Positions 20,249-28,841 of a stretch of 64,000 bases of DNA are shown here, in pieces (within the stretch, counting starts at the first letter, position 1; the number at the start of each line of letters is the position of its first letter). The translations under genes and the position numbers were made by a program. Source of the DNA: an uncultured Alloprevotella sp. (GTDB lineage: Bacteria > Bacteroidota > Bacteroidia > Bacteroidales > Bacteroidaceae); assembly GCA_944322095.1 (NCBI GenBank), contig CALUNU010000007.1, positions 1 through 64,000 on the forward strand, read 5' to 3'. Under the pieces are notes generated by a model. That model was not told where the DNA came from and ran no database searches. It saw only the letters and a program-made list of their open reading frames with translations.

Positions 20249-20303
20249 GCAAAAACGTCTCTTTCGCCCGCAGCCCCGAAGCGGAGCGGATGAAAGAGAC
20301 GTT
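20249..20303 (-). terminator. Terminator of the porPKLMN operon
   Basis: AACGTCTCTTTC at 20254-20265 pairs with GAAAGAGACGTT at 20292-20303, and on minus a TTTTT run follows. The loop is long (26 bases). Confidence 0.75.
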
Positions 20304-20336
20304 GGCGGCAGCCCCCGGCGGGTGGGCGGCTGCTTG

Positions 20337-21395
20337 TCAGTGGCGCTGGCGGCGCACGCTGTATGTGCCGCGCGAGCGGGTCGACGAGCTGCTCCGCTGC
20401 TTGGTGGCCTTGGTTTTGGTGCGCGTTTTCTTGGCGCTCACGCCGCCCGACGAGCGGCGGGTCGACGTGCCGCGGCGGCGCGTGGCCTTGGGTGCCTCGG
20501 CTTCCTTGTCGTCGGTGGCGGCGGCCAGCGAGTCGGTGGCGGCGGGCGGCACGGAGTCCTTGCCCCACACGTGTTTCTCGAAGTCGGCCAGCTCCTTCTC
20601 GATGCGTTGCTGCTCCTTCACCACGGTGGTGTCGCTCTCGGTCTCGGGGATGAGCAGTTTGTCCTGCAAGTTGGTCGTTTTGTAGATGGTTCCCTTGTAG
20701 AGGTTGAGGGTGAAGTAGTCGTCGGCCGAAATCATGGCTGCGTTGTTCACGCTGCTGCCCATCAGCATGAGTTTGGCCAGGTAGGGCGCCGCTTCTTCAT
20801 ACTTTACCCAGAACATGGGATATTTTGCGTCCATGCCTCCGAAGTCGTCGCCGCGCTTGAGCACGGGGCAGATGGCCGTCACCTTCGTTTGGAACGTAGC
20901 GGTGTGCTGGTTGTAGTAGACGCTCTCCTTAACGAAGTAGGACCGCACCTCGTCGGAGGGCAGATCGGCGTCGTTCACGCGGATGCGCCCGTCTTTCGAC
21001 TCATATAATATCTGGTAGCGGTCCATGAGTGCCTTTCCCTTGATGGTGTTGCCGTCGGAGAAGTCTTCGTTGCCGTCAAGCTTGTAGTCGTAAGCCTTGA
21101 TGCTGCCGCGCAGCACGAGCTTGAAGAGCGATACAAACAGGTTTTCGCGTCCGTTCTGCGGTGTGGCAGGATAATAGAGCGCGGCGTTCTCCTCTTTCGT
21201 CAGGTCGATCTCACGATAGATGTCACGGCGCCATACGGCATCGGCAGGCATCGGCGCGGCCGTCGGAAAGTCGCGGTGAGCCGATGCCACGGGCGTTTTG
21301 TTTTCGTTTTCCTGCTGGGCCTTGCGGCGTGCGGGAGGTTGCGCCGTGGCGGCCAACGTGGCCAGACACAGGAGAGTGAGTATGATGCGTTTCAT
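20337..21395 (-). CDS. porN: Type IX secretion ring protein PorN/GldN
   Basis: A 352-residue periplasmic protein with a signal peptide ending near TAQ (residue 19). PorN/GldN binds the lipoprotein PorK to form the large ring under the outer membrane and contacts PorM. The core (WRRDIYREIDLTKEENAALY and MFWVKYEEA among others) is a clear GldN match. The last 50 or so residues form an Arg/Ser/Thr/Lys-rich tail (RRSSGG, KKTRTKTK, SSSSTRSRG) that is strongly basic and probably unstructured. It is the last gene of porPKLMN. Confidence 0.93.
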   Translation of the reverse strand: MKRIILTLLCLATLAATAQPPARRKAQQENENKTPVASAHRDFPTAAPMPADAVWRRDIYREIDLTKEENAALYYPATPQNGRENLFVSLFKLVLRGSIKAYDYKLDGNEDFSDGNTIKGKALMDRYQILYESKDGRIRVNDADLPSDEVRSYFVKESVYYNQHTATFQTKVTAICPVLKRGDDFGGMDAKYPMFWVKYEEAAPYLAKLMLMGSSVNNAAMISADDYFTLNLYKGTIYKTTNLQDKLLIPETESDTTVVKEQQRIEKELADFEKHVWGKDSVPPAATDSLAAATDDKEAEAPKATRRRGTSTRRSSGGVSAKKTRTKTKATKQRSSSSTRSRGTYSVRRQRH

Positions 21396-21453
21396 TGTCG
21401 GATGTTTTATGCTTATGGGGCCGTAGCCCGTCGTGTGGTCGTTGGACGTAGTG

Positions 21454-23007
21454 TCAGTTGACGATAACTTCCGTGGCTGTGGGCAAGGTACGCTCGATAC
21501 CGTCGGGGCCCACGGCGCGCACGGAGGTGATGTAGAAGCGCTGGCCGCGACGCAGCGAGCGCATCAGGTCGCGCTGTGCCTGGGTGAAGCCGGGGCCGGC
21601 CGACACCTCGGGGCGGGCGTTGCCCATGCGATCGAAGAAGACGGTTTGGAAGCCCAGCACGCGGAAGGGGATGTTGAGCAGTCCGTCGTCGATGGCCGCA
21701 CTGATGCCCTGTGCGCCGAGCAGCTTGCTCTTGGCCAGGCGTCCGCCGCGGAAGCGCTCGTCGCCCATGGCCACGAAGGCCGTCGGGTCGGGCAGCTTGC
21801 GCACCTTGAAGGTGTACTGCCCCATCGTCTGTCGCCGGCCGTTCACCTCGCCCGTCACGGTAAAGGTGACGTCGCTGCCCACGGCCGTGGGGCGGGCTAT
21901 GTATTTGCCCTCGCCGCGCGCCGTGAGGCTGCCGCCCGTCATGCTCACGCTGATTTTGTCGGGAGCTATGCCCGAGGCCGACACGCTCACGGGGTTTTCA
22001 AAACCCGCATAGAGCACGTTCATCAGGTCGGCCGCCACGGTAGCGCCCGTGGGCGGGGCGATGACGTTGTAGCGCTGCGTAAACTCGCGGCGTATGATGT
22101 CGCCCGCGGCGTTGGGCATGAGGATGTAGCCCGAGAAGGCGTATTGGCCCGGGCCGCCCACGCGGAAGCTGTAGCGTCCGTCGGCGGCGATGCGCCGTCC
22201 GTTCACGTATATTTCGGGGCGCTGCGTCGTGTCGACGGCAGCCATGAAGATGCGCGACGAGAACGTTTCGCCCGGCAGGAGCGTCGTGGCCTCGGGCAAC
22301 ACATAGGCATTCAGCTCGTTCACACGGATGTCCTTCAGGTCGATGTTGGAGATGAGCGTATGGAGCACCTCGTTTTCGGCCTTTCGCACGTCACCTTGCA
22401 GCTTCGAGAGCATGGTGATGGCGGCGATGGCGGGCATTTCCTCAAACATGTACGACTCCCAGTTGCGCCCCATATAGTCGGCCTTGCGCGGCACGTCGGT
22501 ACTCAGGTTCGAGACGATAATGGCGCGCTGCTTGGGGTCGGTCACAAAGCGGAGTATCCCTGCGCGATAGCGGTTGATGGCATCATAGAGCACGTGTCCC
22601 TGCCCTCTCACGGGCGCCAGCATGACGTGGCTGGCGGCTTCCAGATCCTCCTGGTTCTGCAAGTCGTCGGGCGTGCCGTCGCGGCCGTCAGCCTCGCGGG
22701 CGATGGCCCATTTCAGGCGGTCGGCCAGGTTATAGAGCGAATCGGACATGGCGCGCACCTGCATGGCACGGTCAAACCACGGCTTCACCTTGGCCGGGTT
22801 GCCTTTGAGCTGCTCGGCCAAGTCGGCATAGATGGCTCCGTTCTCTTTCATCGCGTTCCCCGTCGTGCGGCGCAGGCTCTCGCCCATCAGCGTGAAGCCT
22901 TTGAGCACGTCGCTCGACACGTTGAGCGCGAGCATGGCCATCAGCAAGATGTACATCAGGTTGATCATCTTCTGACGCGGCGAGACGGGTCTTTTCTTTA
23001 CAGCCAT
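21454..23007 (-). CDS. porM: Type IX secretion motor rod PorM/GldM
   Basis: A 517-residue inner-membrane protein with one N-terminal transmembrane helix (MINLMYILLMAMLALNV) and a long periplasmic part made, in known structures, of one helical domain and three beta domains. With PorL it forms the proton-driven motor that powers secretion, and its periplasmic end reaches the PorK-PorN ring. Length is as in the family. It lies 58 bases before porN and 52 bases after porL. Confidence 0.95.
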   Translation of the reverse strand: MAVKKRPVSPRQKMINLMYILLMAMLALNVSSDVLKGFTLMGESLRRTTGNAMKENGAIYADLAEQLKGNPAKVKPWFDRAMQVRAMSDSLYNLADRLKWAIAREADGRDGTPDDLQNQEDLEAASHVMLAPVRGQGHVLYDAINRYRAGILRFVTDPKQRAIIVSNLSTDVPRKADYMGRNWESYMFEEMPAIAAITMLSKLQGDVRKAENEVLHTLISNIDLKDIRVNELNAYVLPEATTLLPGETFSSRIFMAAVDTTQRPEIYVNGRRIAADGRYSFRVGGPGQYAFSGYILMPNAAGDIIRREFTQRYNVIAPPTGATVAADLMNVLYAGFENPVSVSASGIAPDKISVSMTGGSLTARGEGKYIARPTAVGSDVTFTVTGEVNGRRQTMGQYTFKVRKLPDPTAFVAMGDERFRGGRLAKSKLLGAQGISAAIDDGLLNIPFRVLGFQTVFFDRMGNARPEVSAGPGFTQAQRDLMRSLRRGQRFYITSVRAVGPDGIERTLPTATEVIVN

Positions 23008-23059
23008 TCTTTTTTGTGGATGCTTGTGCTTATATAAAATGAGGCGTGTCGCGGCGCGG

Positions 23060-24019
23060 TCATTCGGCGGCTGCGCCGGCAGCGTTCTTCATGTTGACGG
23101 TGAGGGCCTTGATCATGCGGCCATACACGCCGTTGAGCTCTTCGATCTGTGCGGCCAGGCGTTGCGTCTGCTCGTTGATCTGGTCGATGGTGCCCACCTG
23201 CGAACTGAGCCCCTTGAGCTGCAGCTCGTAGATGCGGTTGATGCCCGTGAGCGTGCGGCCCAGCATCTCCATCTCCTCGCTGTCGCGTGCCAGGCGTCCG
23301 CTCTGCTCGTCGACCTTTTGGAGCGTGTCGGTGAGGGCTTGCAGTTTGGCGATGTAGGTCTGCGTGGCCTCTTCCATCTCGGGCGAGAGGACGGCCTGGG
23401 CGCGGCGCAGCAGTTCGTCGTTGGCCAGGCGTATGATTTCGGCCAGGCGGGCGGCGTCCACGTCGACGGGCGGCAGCTGCTGCACCGCCGGTTGCGGCTG
23501 CGGTGCAGCGGTCTGCGCTGCCGCGGCACCGGCCGGCATGTCGGTGCCCTGCACGGTACCTCCTGCGGCATAGGCGGGAGCTCCCCCGCCGGCATTGATG
23601 AAGATGCCTCCCCCCATGCCTCCCGCACCGGCAGGCGCAGATGTGGCTGCGGCTGCCGGAGCAGTTTGCCGGGATGCGTCGTCCGTGGTGTCGTCATCGT
23701 CCGTGTCGTCCTCGTCATCGTCATCGCTCAGGCCCAGACGGGCTGCTATCTGCTCGTCGGTCTCATAGTCGGGCGGAAGCTCCTTGCCCACCTCCGTCTT
23801 GTCGAAAGGCCTGTCGAAGGCCGAGAGGAAAAACACGATGACCTCCGTGCCCATACCGATGAAGAGCATGAGGTTGCCGCCCGGCAGGTGGGTGAGCTTG
23901 AAGAGGGCACCAAGGATTACGATAGAGGCTCCCCAGCTGTATGCATAGTTGAGGAACGTCTGGCCCGGCACGCTGTCCATCCAGTGTTGCAGGCGCACTA
24001 CAAAATTTATCTTGGGCAT
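23060..24019 (-). CDS. porL: Type IX secretion motor protein PorL/GldL
   Basis: A 319-residue inner-membrane protein with two transmembrane helices in the first 70 residues (NYAYSWGASIVILGALF and LMLFIGMGTEVIVFFLSAF). The second carries the glutamate thought to conduct protons. The cytoplasmic part holds a low-complexity linker, first acidic (DDDDEDDTDDDD) and then Ala/Gly/Pro-rich to about residue 170, and ends in a coiled-coil region. P. gingivalis PorL is of similar size while flavobacterial GldL is shorter, so the linker is a Bacteroidales-type feature that looks expanded here. Confidence 0.94.
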   Translation of the reverse strand: MPKINFVVRLQHWMDSVPGQTFLNYAYSWGASIVILGALFKLTHLPGGNLMLFIGMGTEVIVFFLSAFDRPFDKTEVGKELPPDYETDEQIAARLGLSDDDDEDDTDDDDTTDDASRQTAPAAAATSAPAGAGGMGGGIFINAGGGAPAYAAGGTVQGTDMPAGAAAAQTAAPQPQPAVQQLPPVDVDAARLAEIIRLANDELLRRAQAVLSPEMEEATQTYIAKLQALTDTLQKVDEQSGRLARDSEEMEMLGRTLTGINRIYELQLKGLSSQVGTIDQINEQTQRLAAQIEELNGVYGRMIKALTVNMKNAAGAAAE

Positions 24020-24050
24020 ATCGTTTGGCTTTTAGGGTAGGGGTGTGATG

Positions 24051-25484
24051 TCATTTCTTGTCCTTGCTCGTCGTGACGGCCTTGGAGCGCACGCAGCGGA
24101 AGCCGATGTAGGAGCGCGGCTGGTTCTGATACTCCCACGTGCGCCAGGCCGAGCGGATGTAGGACACGGGGTCCTTCCACGAGCCGCCGCGCACGCTCTT
24201 GCGTTTGAGCACGTAGGGGTCTTCCTTGGCGGCGTCGTAGCTGAGCTGGGGGTTGACGTCGCTCATGGCCGCCACGCCCGCCTCGGTATAGACGGTGCTG
24301 GTCCACTCGGCCACGTTGCCCGCCATATCGAAGAGGCCGTTGCTGTTGGCTCCGTAGATGCCCACCTGCGAGGTGATGAGGTTGCCGTCCTCGGTGTAGT
24401 TGCCCTCGTCGGGCTTGAAGTTGGCATAGAAGCATCCCTTGTCGTTGGTCATGTCCTTGCCGCTCCACGGGAAGGGGTTGCCCTCCTTGCCGCGGGCTGC
24501 ATATTCCCACTCGATTTCCGTGGGCAGGCGGTAGCGCTGTATGTAGCGGGCCTGTGCGCCCAGGCCGCGCAGCAAGTACTCCGTGCGCCAGGCGCAGAAG
24601 GCCTTGGCCTGTTCCCACGTGACGCCCACCACGGGATAGTCGTTATACGAGGGCGAGGAGAAATAGAGGCGCATGTAGGCCTCGTTGTTGGCGTTGGGAA
24701 AGTCGTTGACCCAGCACGTCGTGTCGGGGTAGACGGGCACGATGTAGGTGTTCAGGAAGTCGTAGAGGCTCGACAGGGGGCGCTCGATGGTTTGCGTCAC
24801 CACCTGTCCGTTGTCGTCCACGTAGGCCGTGTCTTTCGATATCATTATCACCTCCTCGGGGTCGGCGGGGCGGTCGGTGTTGAGGTTTCGCTCGGCGGGG
24901 TTCAGGCGATACTTGCGCAGGGCGGCCTTTTCGTAGTCGAATATCTCGTAGCGGTAGAGCATCTGGGCGGCGTCGAGCATAAGGGTGCCGTCGATGGGGT
25001 GACGCTTGTAGACGCTCATGATGGCGCGCTCCTGGTCCTCCGTAGGCTTGCGCCAGGGGATGGGTTTGGCCCAGTTGAGATGGGGCGTCACGGGGTCGCC
25101 GTTGCGGTCCACCTCGATTTTAAACGTCTCGTCGCCGCCATACGAGGGATCGGCCAGCCGTTCGCGGATGATGGAGTCGCGCACCCACTCCACAAACTGG
25201 CGGTACATCGAGTTGGTCACTTCCGTCTGGTCCATCCAGAAGCCGTCGACCGATATGTCGCGGCTCGGCACGACGGTGCCCCAGAGCGAGTCGTTCTCTT
25301 CGAGCCCCACTTTCAGGTAGCCGCGCTTTACCTCCACCATGCCGTAGGGCACGGGTTCGGTAAAGGAGGCCCCGCGCTGCCCCGTGACCTCGCCGCCGTT
25401 CGACATGGCACGGCTCCCGCCGAAGCAGGACGTGAGCAGCAGGCCGGCCGCCAGGGCTGCGATGAGGGTTGTTGCTTTATTCAT
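24051..25484 (-). CDS. porK: Type IX secretion lipoprotein PorK/GldK
   Basis: A 477-residue outer-membrane lipoprotein with lipobox LLTSC (Cys20). It belongs to the formylglycine-generating-enzyme/sulfatase-modifying fold: VTWEQAKAFCAWR, RLPTEIEWEYAARG, GNVAEWTS and SVRGGSW are all visible. In the T9SS it is structural, forming the ring with PorN. Residues around 130-260 are an insertion typical of PorK compared with plain sulfatase-modifying enzymes. It is followed 31 bases later by porL. Confidence 0.95.
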   Translation of the reverse strand: MNKATTLIAALAAGLLLTSCFGGSRAMSNGGEVTGQRGASFTEPVPYGMVEVKRGYLKVGLEENDSLWGTVVPSRDISVDGFWMDQTEVTNSMYRQFVEWVRDSIIRERLADPSYGGDETFKIEVDRNGDPVTPHLNWAKPIPWRKPTEDQERAIMSVYKRHPIDGTLMLDAAQMLYRYEIFDYEKAALRKYRLNPAERNLNTDRPADPEEVIMISKDTAYVDDNGQVVTQTIERPLSSLYDFLNTYIVPVYPDTTCWVNDFPNANNEAYMRLYFSSPSYNDYPVVGVTWEQAKAFCAWRTEYLLRGLGAQARYIQRYRLPTEIEWEYAARGKEGNPFPWSGKDMTNDKGCFYANFKPDEGNYTEDGNLITSQVGIYGANSNGLFDMAGNVAEWTSTVYTEAGVAAMSDVNPQLSYDAAKEDPYVLKRKSVRGGSWKDPVSYIRSAWRTWEYQNQPRSYIGFRCVRSKAVTTSKDKK

Positions 25485-25544
25485 TGTCTATGCTGGTTTC
25501 TTGTTGGTGCTTGTTCGCCGTCGGCCCGTCGCCGCCGCGCTGCG

Positions 25545-26537
25545 TCAGAGAAAGCGCACGCTGCGGTGCAGGTTTTTCCCCTTTTTCCCCAGGTTCAGGT
25601 CGAGGCGGTAGCTGAGTGTGATTTCGTGGTTGCCGCTTTCCAGACCGATGCCTTCGGTGTTGGCCTCGTACGAATAGCTGATGTCGACCCCGTGAAAGGC
25701 GCCGCCCACGAGAAGCGTCACCGAATGGAGCGGGCTGTACGAGGCGCCGCCGTAGAAGCGCTTCTTGCCGTTCTCGAAGATGAAGCGGGCCGTGACGTCG
25801 CTGCGGAAGTTTCCCGCCGCATAGCGCAACATGACGGAGGGCGCTATCTTAAATAACGGGTTTCGCGTGCGGATATTGTATCCCGCCGTCAAATTCAGCA
25901 GCGGGTCGACCTTCCGCTCGTTCGTTTCGCCCAGATAGATGGTGGGCGCCGTCAGGTGCAGGCCCGAAAACGTGGCATACCACGGCCCGTGGGCATAATA
26001 GAGGCCCGCCGAAACGTCAAACTTCGAGCCCGAAACCTGGCCCGAGGGGAAGCCCGGGTCGTTGGCATCGCCCAGGTCGGCCCGCGAGCCGTCCACGCTC
26101 TCGTTGAGCATGTCGGCCTCCACGCCGATGCTGAGCTGCCCGCCGAAGAGCTTCAGGTGGTAGGCATACTGCACGGCGAAGCGCTTGCTCGAAAAGAGGC
26201 CGATTTCGTCGTTCTGAAAGATGGCGCCCACGCCATGGCGCGTCTTGCCTATCTGAAAGGCCATGTTGGCACCGGCATACATCGTACCGCCGGCGTCCTC
26301 AAAGCCCGTGGCGTGGGCCTGATAGGCCGCGTTGATGTGCAGCTGGGGCGAGCGGCCCACGGCAGCGGGGTTATACTGCTGCTCCACCTCCCAATAGTGA
26401 ACAAAGGCCGGGTCATACTGCCCCCGGGCCTCGCCGGCGCCCGCCAGCCACAGCCCTGCCGCCAGTCCACACACAAGCGGCCGCACGGCCCGCGGGCGCC
26501 GGCGGCAGCGTTGAAGACGGAGAGGAGCGTTCGTCAT
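25545..26537 (-). CDS. porP: Type IX secretion outer-membrane protein PorP/SprF family
   Basis: A 330-residue outer-membrane beta-barrel of the PorP/SprF family. After an Arg-rich N-region and signal sequence (ending GEARG near residue 39) comes the family start QYDPAFVHYWEVEQQYNPAA, then alternating beta strands to the C-terminal aromatic residue (SVRFL). The start MTNAPLRLQ is preferred to one 14 residues upstream because it begins the signal. It is first in the operon, with a -33/-7 promoter at 26612-26642. Gene order porP-K-L-M-N matches the core T9SS operon of P. gingivalis. Confidence 0.92.
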   Translation of the reverse strand: MTNAPLRLQRCRRRPRAVRPLVCGLAAGLWLAGAGEARGQYDPAFVHYWEVEQQYNPAAVGRSPQLHINAAYQAHATGFEDAGGTMYAGANMAFQIGKTRHGVGAIFQNDEIGLFSSKRFAVQYAYHLKLFGGQLSIGVEADMLNESVDGSRADLGDANDPGFPSGQVSGSKFDVSAGLYYAHGPWYATFSGLHLTAPTIYLGETNERKVDPLLNLTAGYNIRTRNPLFKIAPSVMLRYAAGNFRSDVTARFIFENGKKRFYGGASYSPLHSVTLLVGGAFHGVDISYSYEANTEGIGLESGNHEITLSYRLDLNLGKKGKNLHRSVRFL

Positions 26538-26611
26538 GCCTGCACGTTCTTGTCTGCTATTATAACTCCCAACCCGCACGGTTTATTGTGCCGGCCGTGG
26601 TTTTTGCCAAA

Positions 26612-26642
26612 CAAAATTAGTGCAACGCGCGGGGAGAGCCAA
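26612..26642 (-). promoter_or_regulatory. Promoter of the T9SS operon
   Basis: TAATTTTG on minus (26612-26619) with TTG 20 bases upstream. The start codon is about 75 bases downstream. Confidence 0.7.
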
Positions 26643-26730
26643 GCGAAAACCCCATTTTTTCGCCCCGCAGCCCCCGCATCCCTCCCGCCGATAGCCCCGC
26701 CGCCCGCCCCGAAAGACGGCCGCGAACCCT

Positions 26731-27072
26731 TGTGCGCTATATGGCAAAGCGTTAAAGCGGACGCGCGCCTTCGTCCGCCTTTTAGCGTTGGAAATGCGAC
26801 CGCGCGGGGTGTTTCGCTCGATCCATCCCATGGAATCAGATTTCCATCCCATGGATTCGCCGATCCAAGGGATGGAATTTTCGATCCAAGGCCAGTTTTC
26901 GAGTGAAAATTGGGGTCGAAACGTGTCATATAGTGGCGAAAAACCCATTTTCGGCCGTCCCTGCGGCGGGGCTTTTGATGTTAGTGTCTGAAAGTCAGAC
27001 GTTTCTGATTTTCGCGTATTTGCGAGCGAGAGAGCGAGCGGTCGAAAATAATCGATTCTCCATGTTAAAAAA
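26731..27072 (+). repeat. 342-bp interspersed element, copy C
   Basis: Sense orientation, between the divergent porP and sbcD promoters. The 13-bp units lie at 26822, 26843 and 26864 and the CATATAG motif at 26927. The small hairpin reads GTCTG-aaagt-CAGAC. An open frame on plus from 26903 encodes a peptide similar to frames in copies A and D, but the similarity follows the DNA similarity. The remaining spacer (26643-26730 and 27073-27502) shows no gene. Confidence 0.85.
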
Positions 27073-27082
27073 CAGCGGTTTT

Positions 27083-27199
27083 AGGAGGGGCGCCTTTCCT
27101 GCCGCCCACACCGCCGCACGGCCCACCGCGGGGAAAAGAATGCCGCGGCGGGGCTGCGCCCCGAGCGTTTTCGGGCGCCAGGAAAGGCGCCCCTCCTAT
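27083..27199. repeat. Family-H hairpins behind copy C
   Basis: AGGAGGGGCGCC at 27083 and GGCGCCCCTCCT near 27187 form an inverted pair, and a GGCGGGGCT..GCCCCGAGCG unit lies at 27139-27165. Confidence 0.65.
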
Positions 27200-27502
27200 G
27201 GCAACCGCCGTCTCGCCGCGTCGTTCTCCCCCGCCGGCCGGTGGGGGCCACACCTTATTATATGCACGTGCGCGCGTAATGGGGCACCCCCGCCGCCCCG
27301 GCTGCAAATTGCGCTGACCGCACGGACGGCGCCCCGCACCCTCCATCCGACGCCCCGCACGGCCCCTGCCGCGCGGGGCGTCCCGTTTTGACGGCGCTGC
27401 CGCGGAAGCTGCGGCCCGGCCTGCGGCAGCCACCTCACGCGGAAGGGGCGCGGCAGGGGCAATTCGCATGGCGGGGACGAAGCATCCTGCGGGAAAAAGG
27501 CG

Positions 27503-27511
27503 TAACTTTGC
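27503..27511 (+). promoter_or_regulatory. -7 box of sbcD
   Basis: TAACTTTGC, 22 bases before the sbcD start codon. No clear -33 element. Confidence 0.6.
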
Positions 27512-27533
27512 ACCCGGTAAAAACGATTGAGAC

Positions 27534-28769
27534 ATGAACATCCTGCATACTGCCGATTGGCACCTGGGCAACATCTTCCACGGCCACGACCGCACGGCCG
27601 AACACCGCCACTTTCTCGACTGGCTGCTCGGCGTGCTGCGCGAACGCAAGCCCGACGCCCTCATCGTGGCGGGCGACGTGTTCGACTCGCCCAACCCCTC
27701 GGCCGCGGCCGAACGGCTTTTCTACGACTTTCTGGAAGCTGCCACCGAGGCGGTCGACGGTTTGCAGGTGGTGGTGACGGCGGGCAACCACGACTCGGCC
27801 GGCCGCCTCGAAGCACCGGCCGCCCTGCTCGAACGACACCATATATATATAAGAGGAGTGGTGCGCTGCACGGAGAAGGACGAGCCCGACCTGGCGCGCC
27901 ACATCATCCCCCTGGGACGGCGCGAGAGCGACGAGGCGGCCTGCGTGTGCTTTGCCTTGCCCTATCTGCGCTCGTCCGACTATCCTGCCGGCCTCTCGGC
28001 CGAGGAGGGACTGCGCCATTTCTTCGACGGCCTGTGGCGCACGCTGAAAAAGAGCGACTACCGCGGACTGCCCGTGGTGGTGGCGGCCCACTTCTACGCT
28101 GCGGGGGCCGACATCTGCGAAAGCGAACACAGCGAGCGCCTCGTCGTGGGCGGACAGGACGCCGTGGCCGCCGACGTGACGGGACGGGCGGCCTACGTGG
28201 CGCTGGGCCACATCCACAAGGCGCAGCGCGTCGGCGAGGCGACGACGTGGTATGCCGGGAGCGCCTTGCCCATGTCGTTCGCCGAGAAGCGCTACCGCCA
28301 CGGCGTGCAGTGGGTGACGCTCGACGAGAAGAGCGGCACCGCACGGGTGGAGCAGTTGCCCTATGAGCCGCAGCGCGCCCTCGTGTCGATCCCCGACAGC
28401 GGAGCCCTGCGCCCCGCAGAGCTGGCCGGGGCCATCGCAGCCCTGCCCCGCCGCCACAAGGACGACGACGGCAGCTGCTGGCCCTATGTGGAGCTGCGCG
28501 TGGCCGAAGAGCAGCCCGAGCCGGGCCTGCTGCGCGAGGTGGGCGCGGCGCTGGCCGACCGGGCGGCGCTCTTTTGCCGCATGGTGCGCGAACAGCCCGG
28601 CGCAGCCCCTGCCGACGACGCCCCGGCCACGGTGGAGGCCTTGCAGACGCTCTCGCCGCTCGACATGGCGCGCCTCGTGTTCCGCGAACGCTACGGGGCC
28701 GACATGCCCGAAGCCCTCACCGAGCGATTCAAACGTGCCGAGGAGGCGGCCGCCGAAACCGACGACTGA
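27534..28769 (+). CDS. sbcD: Exonuclease SbcCD subunit D
   Basis: A 411-residue Mre11-type nuclease that, with SbcC, opens hairpins and trims DNA ends during repair. The phosphoesterase motifs are intact and in order: Asp8-Trp-His10 in ADWHLG, GDVFDSPNPSA, GNHDSAGR, AAHF and GHIHKAQ, which bind the two manganese ions. A capping domain and a helical tail that binds SbcC follow. It is co-oriented with sbcC, 72 bases upstream. A SbcCD nuclease is notable in a genome with so many long palindromes, because the complex cuts such hairpins. Confidence 0.95.
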   Translation: MNILHTADWHLGNIFHGHDRTAEHRHFLDWLLGVLRERKPDALIVAGDVFDSPNPSAAAERLFYDFLEAATEAVDGLQVVVTAGNHDSAGRLEAPAALLERHHIYIRGVVRCTEKDEPDLARHIIPLGRRESDEAACVCFALPYLRSSDYPAGLSAEEGLRHFFDGLWRTLKKSDYRGLPVVVAAHFYAAGADICESEHSERLVVGGQDAVAADVTGRAAYVALGHIHKAQRVGEATTWYAGSALPMSFAEKRYRHGVQWVTLDEKSGTARVEQLPYEPQRALVSIPDSGALRPAELAGAIAALPRRHKDDDGSCWPYVELRVAEEQPEPGLLREVGAALADRAALFCRMVREQPGAAPADDAPATVEALQTLSPLDMARLVFRERYGADMPEALTERFKRAEEAAAETDD

Positions 28770-28841
28770 CCCCGCGCACCCCACCGCCACACAACGAAAC
28801 ACACCCCGCACGGCCCGACGGCGCAGCGGGATACAGGACGT

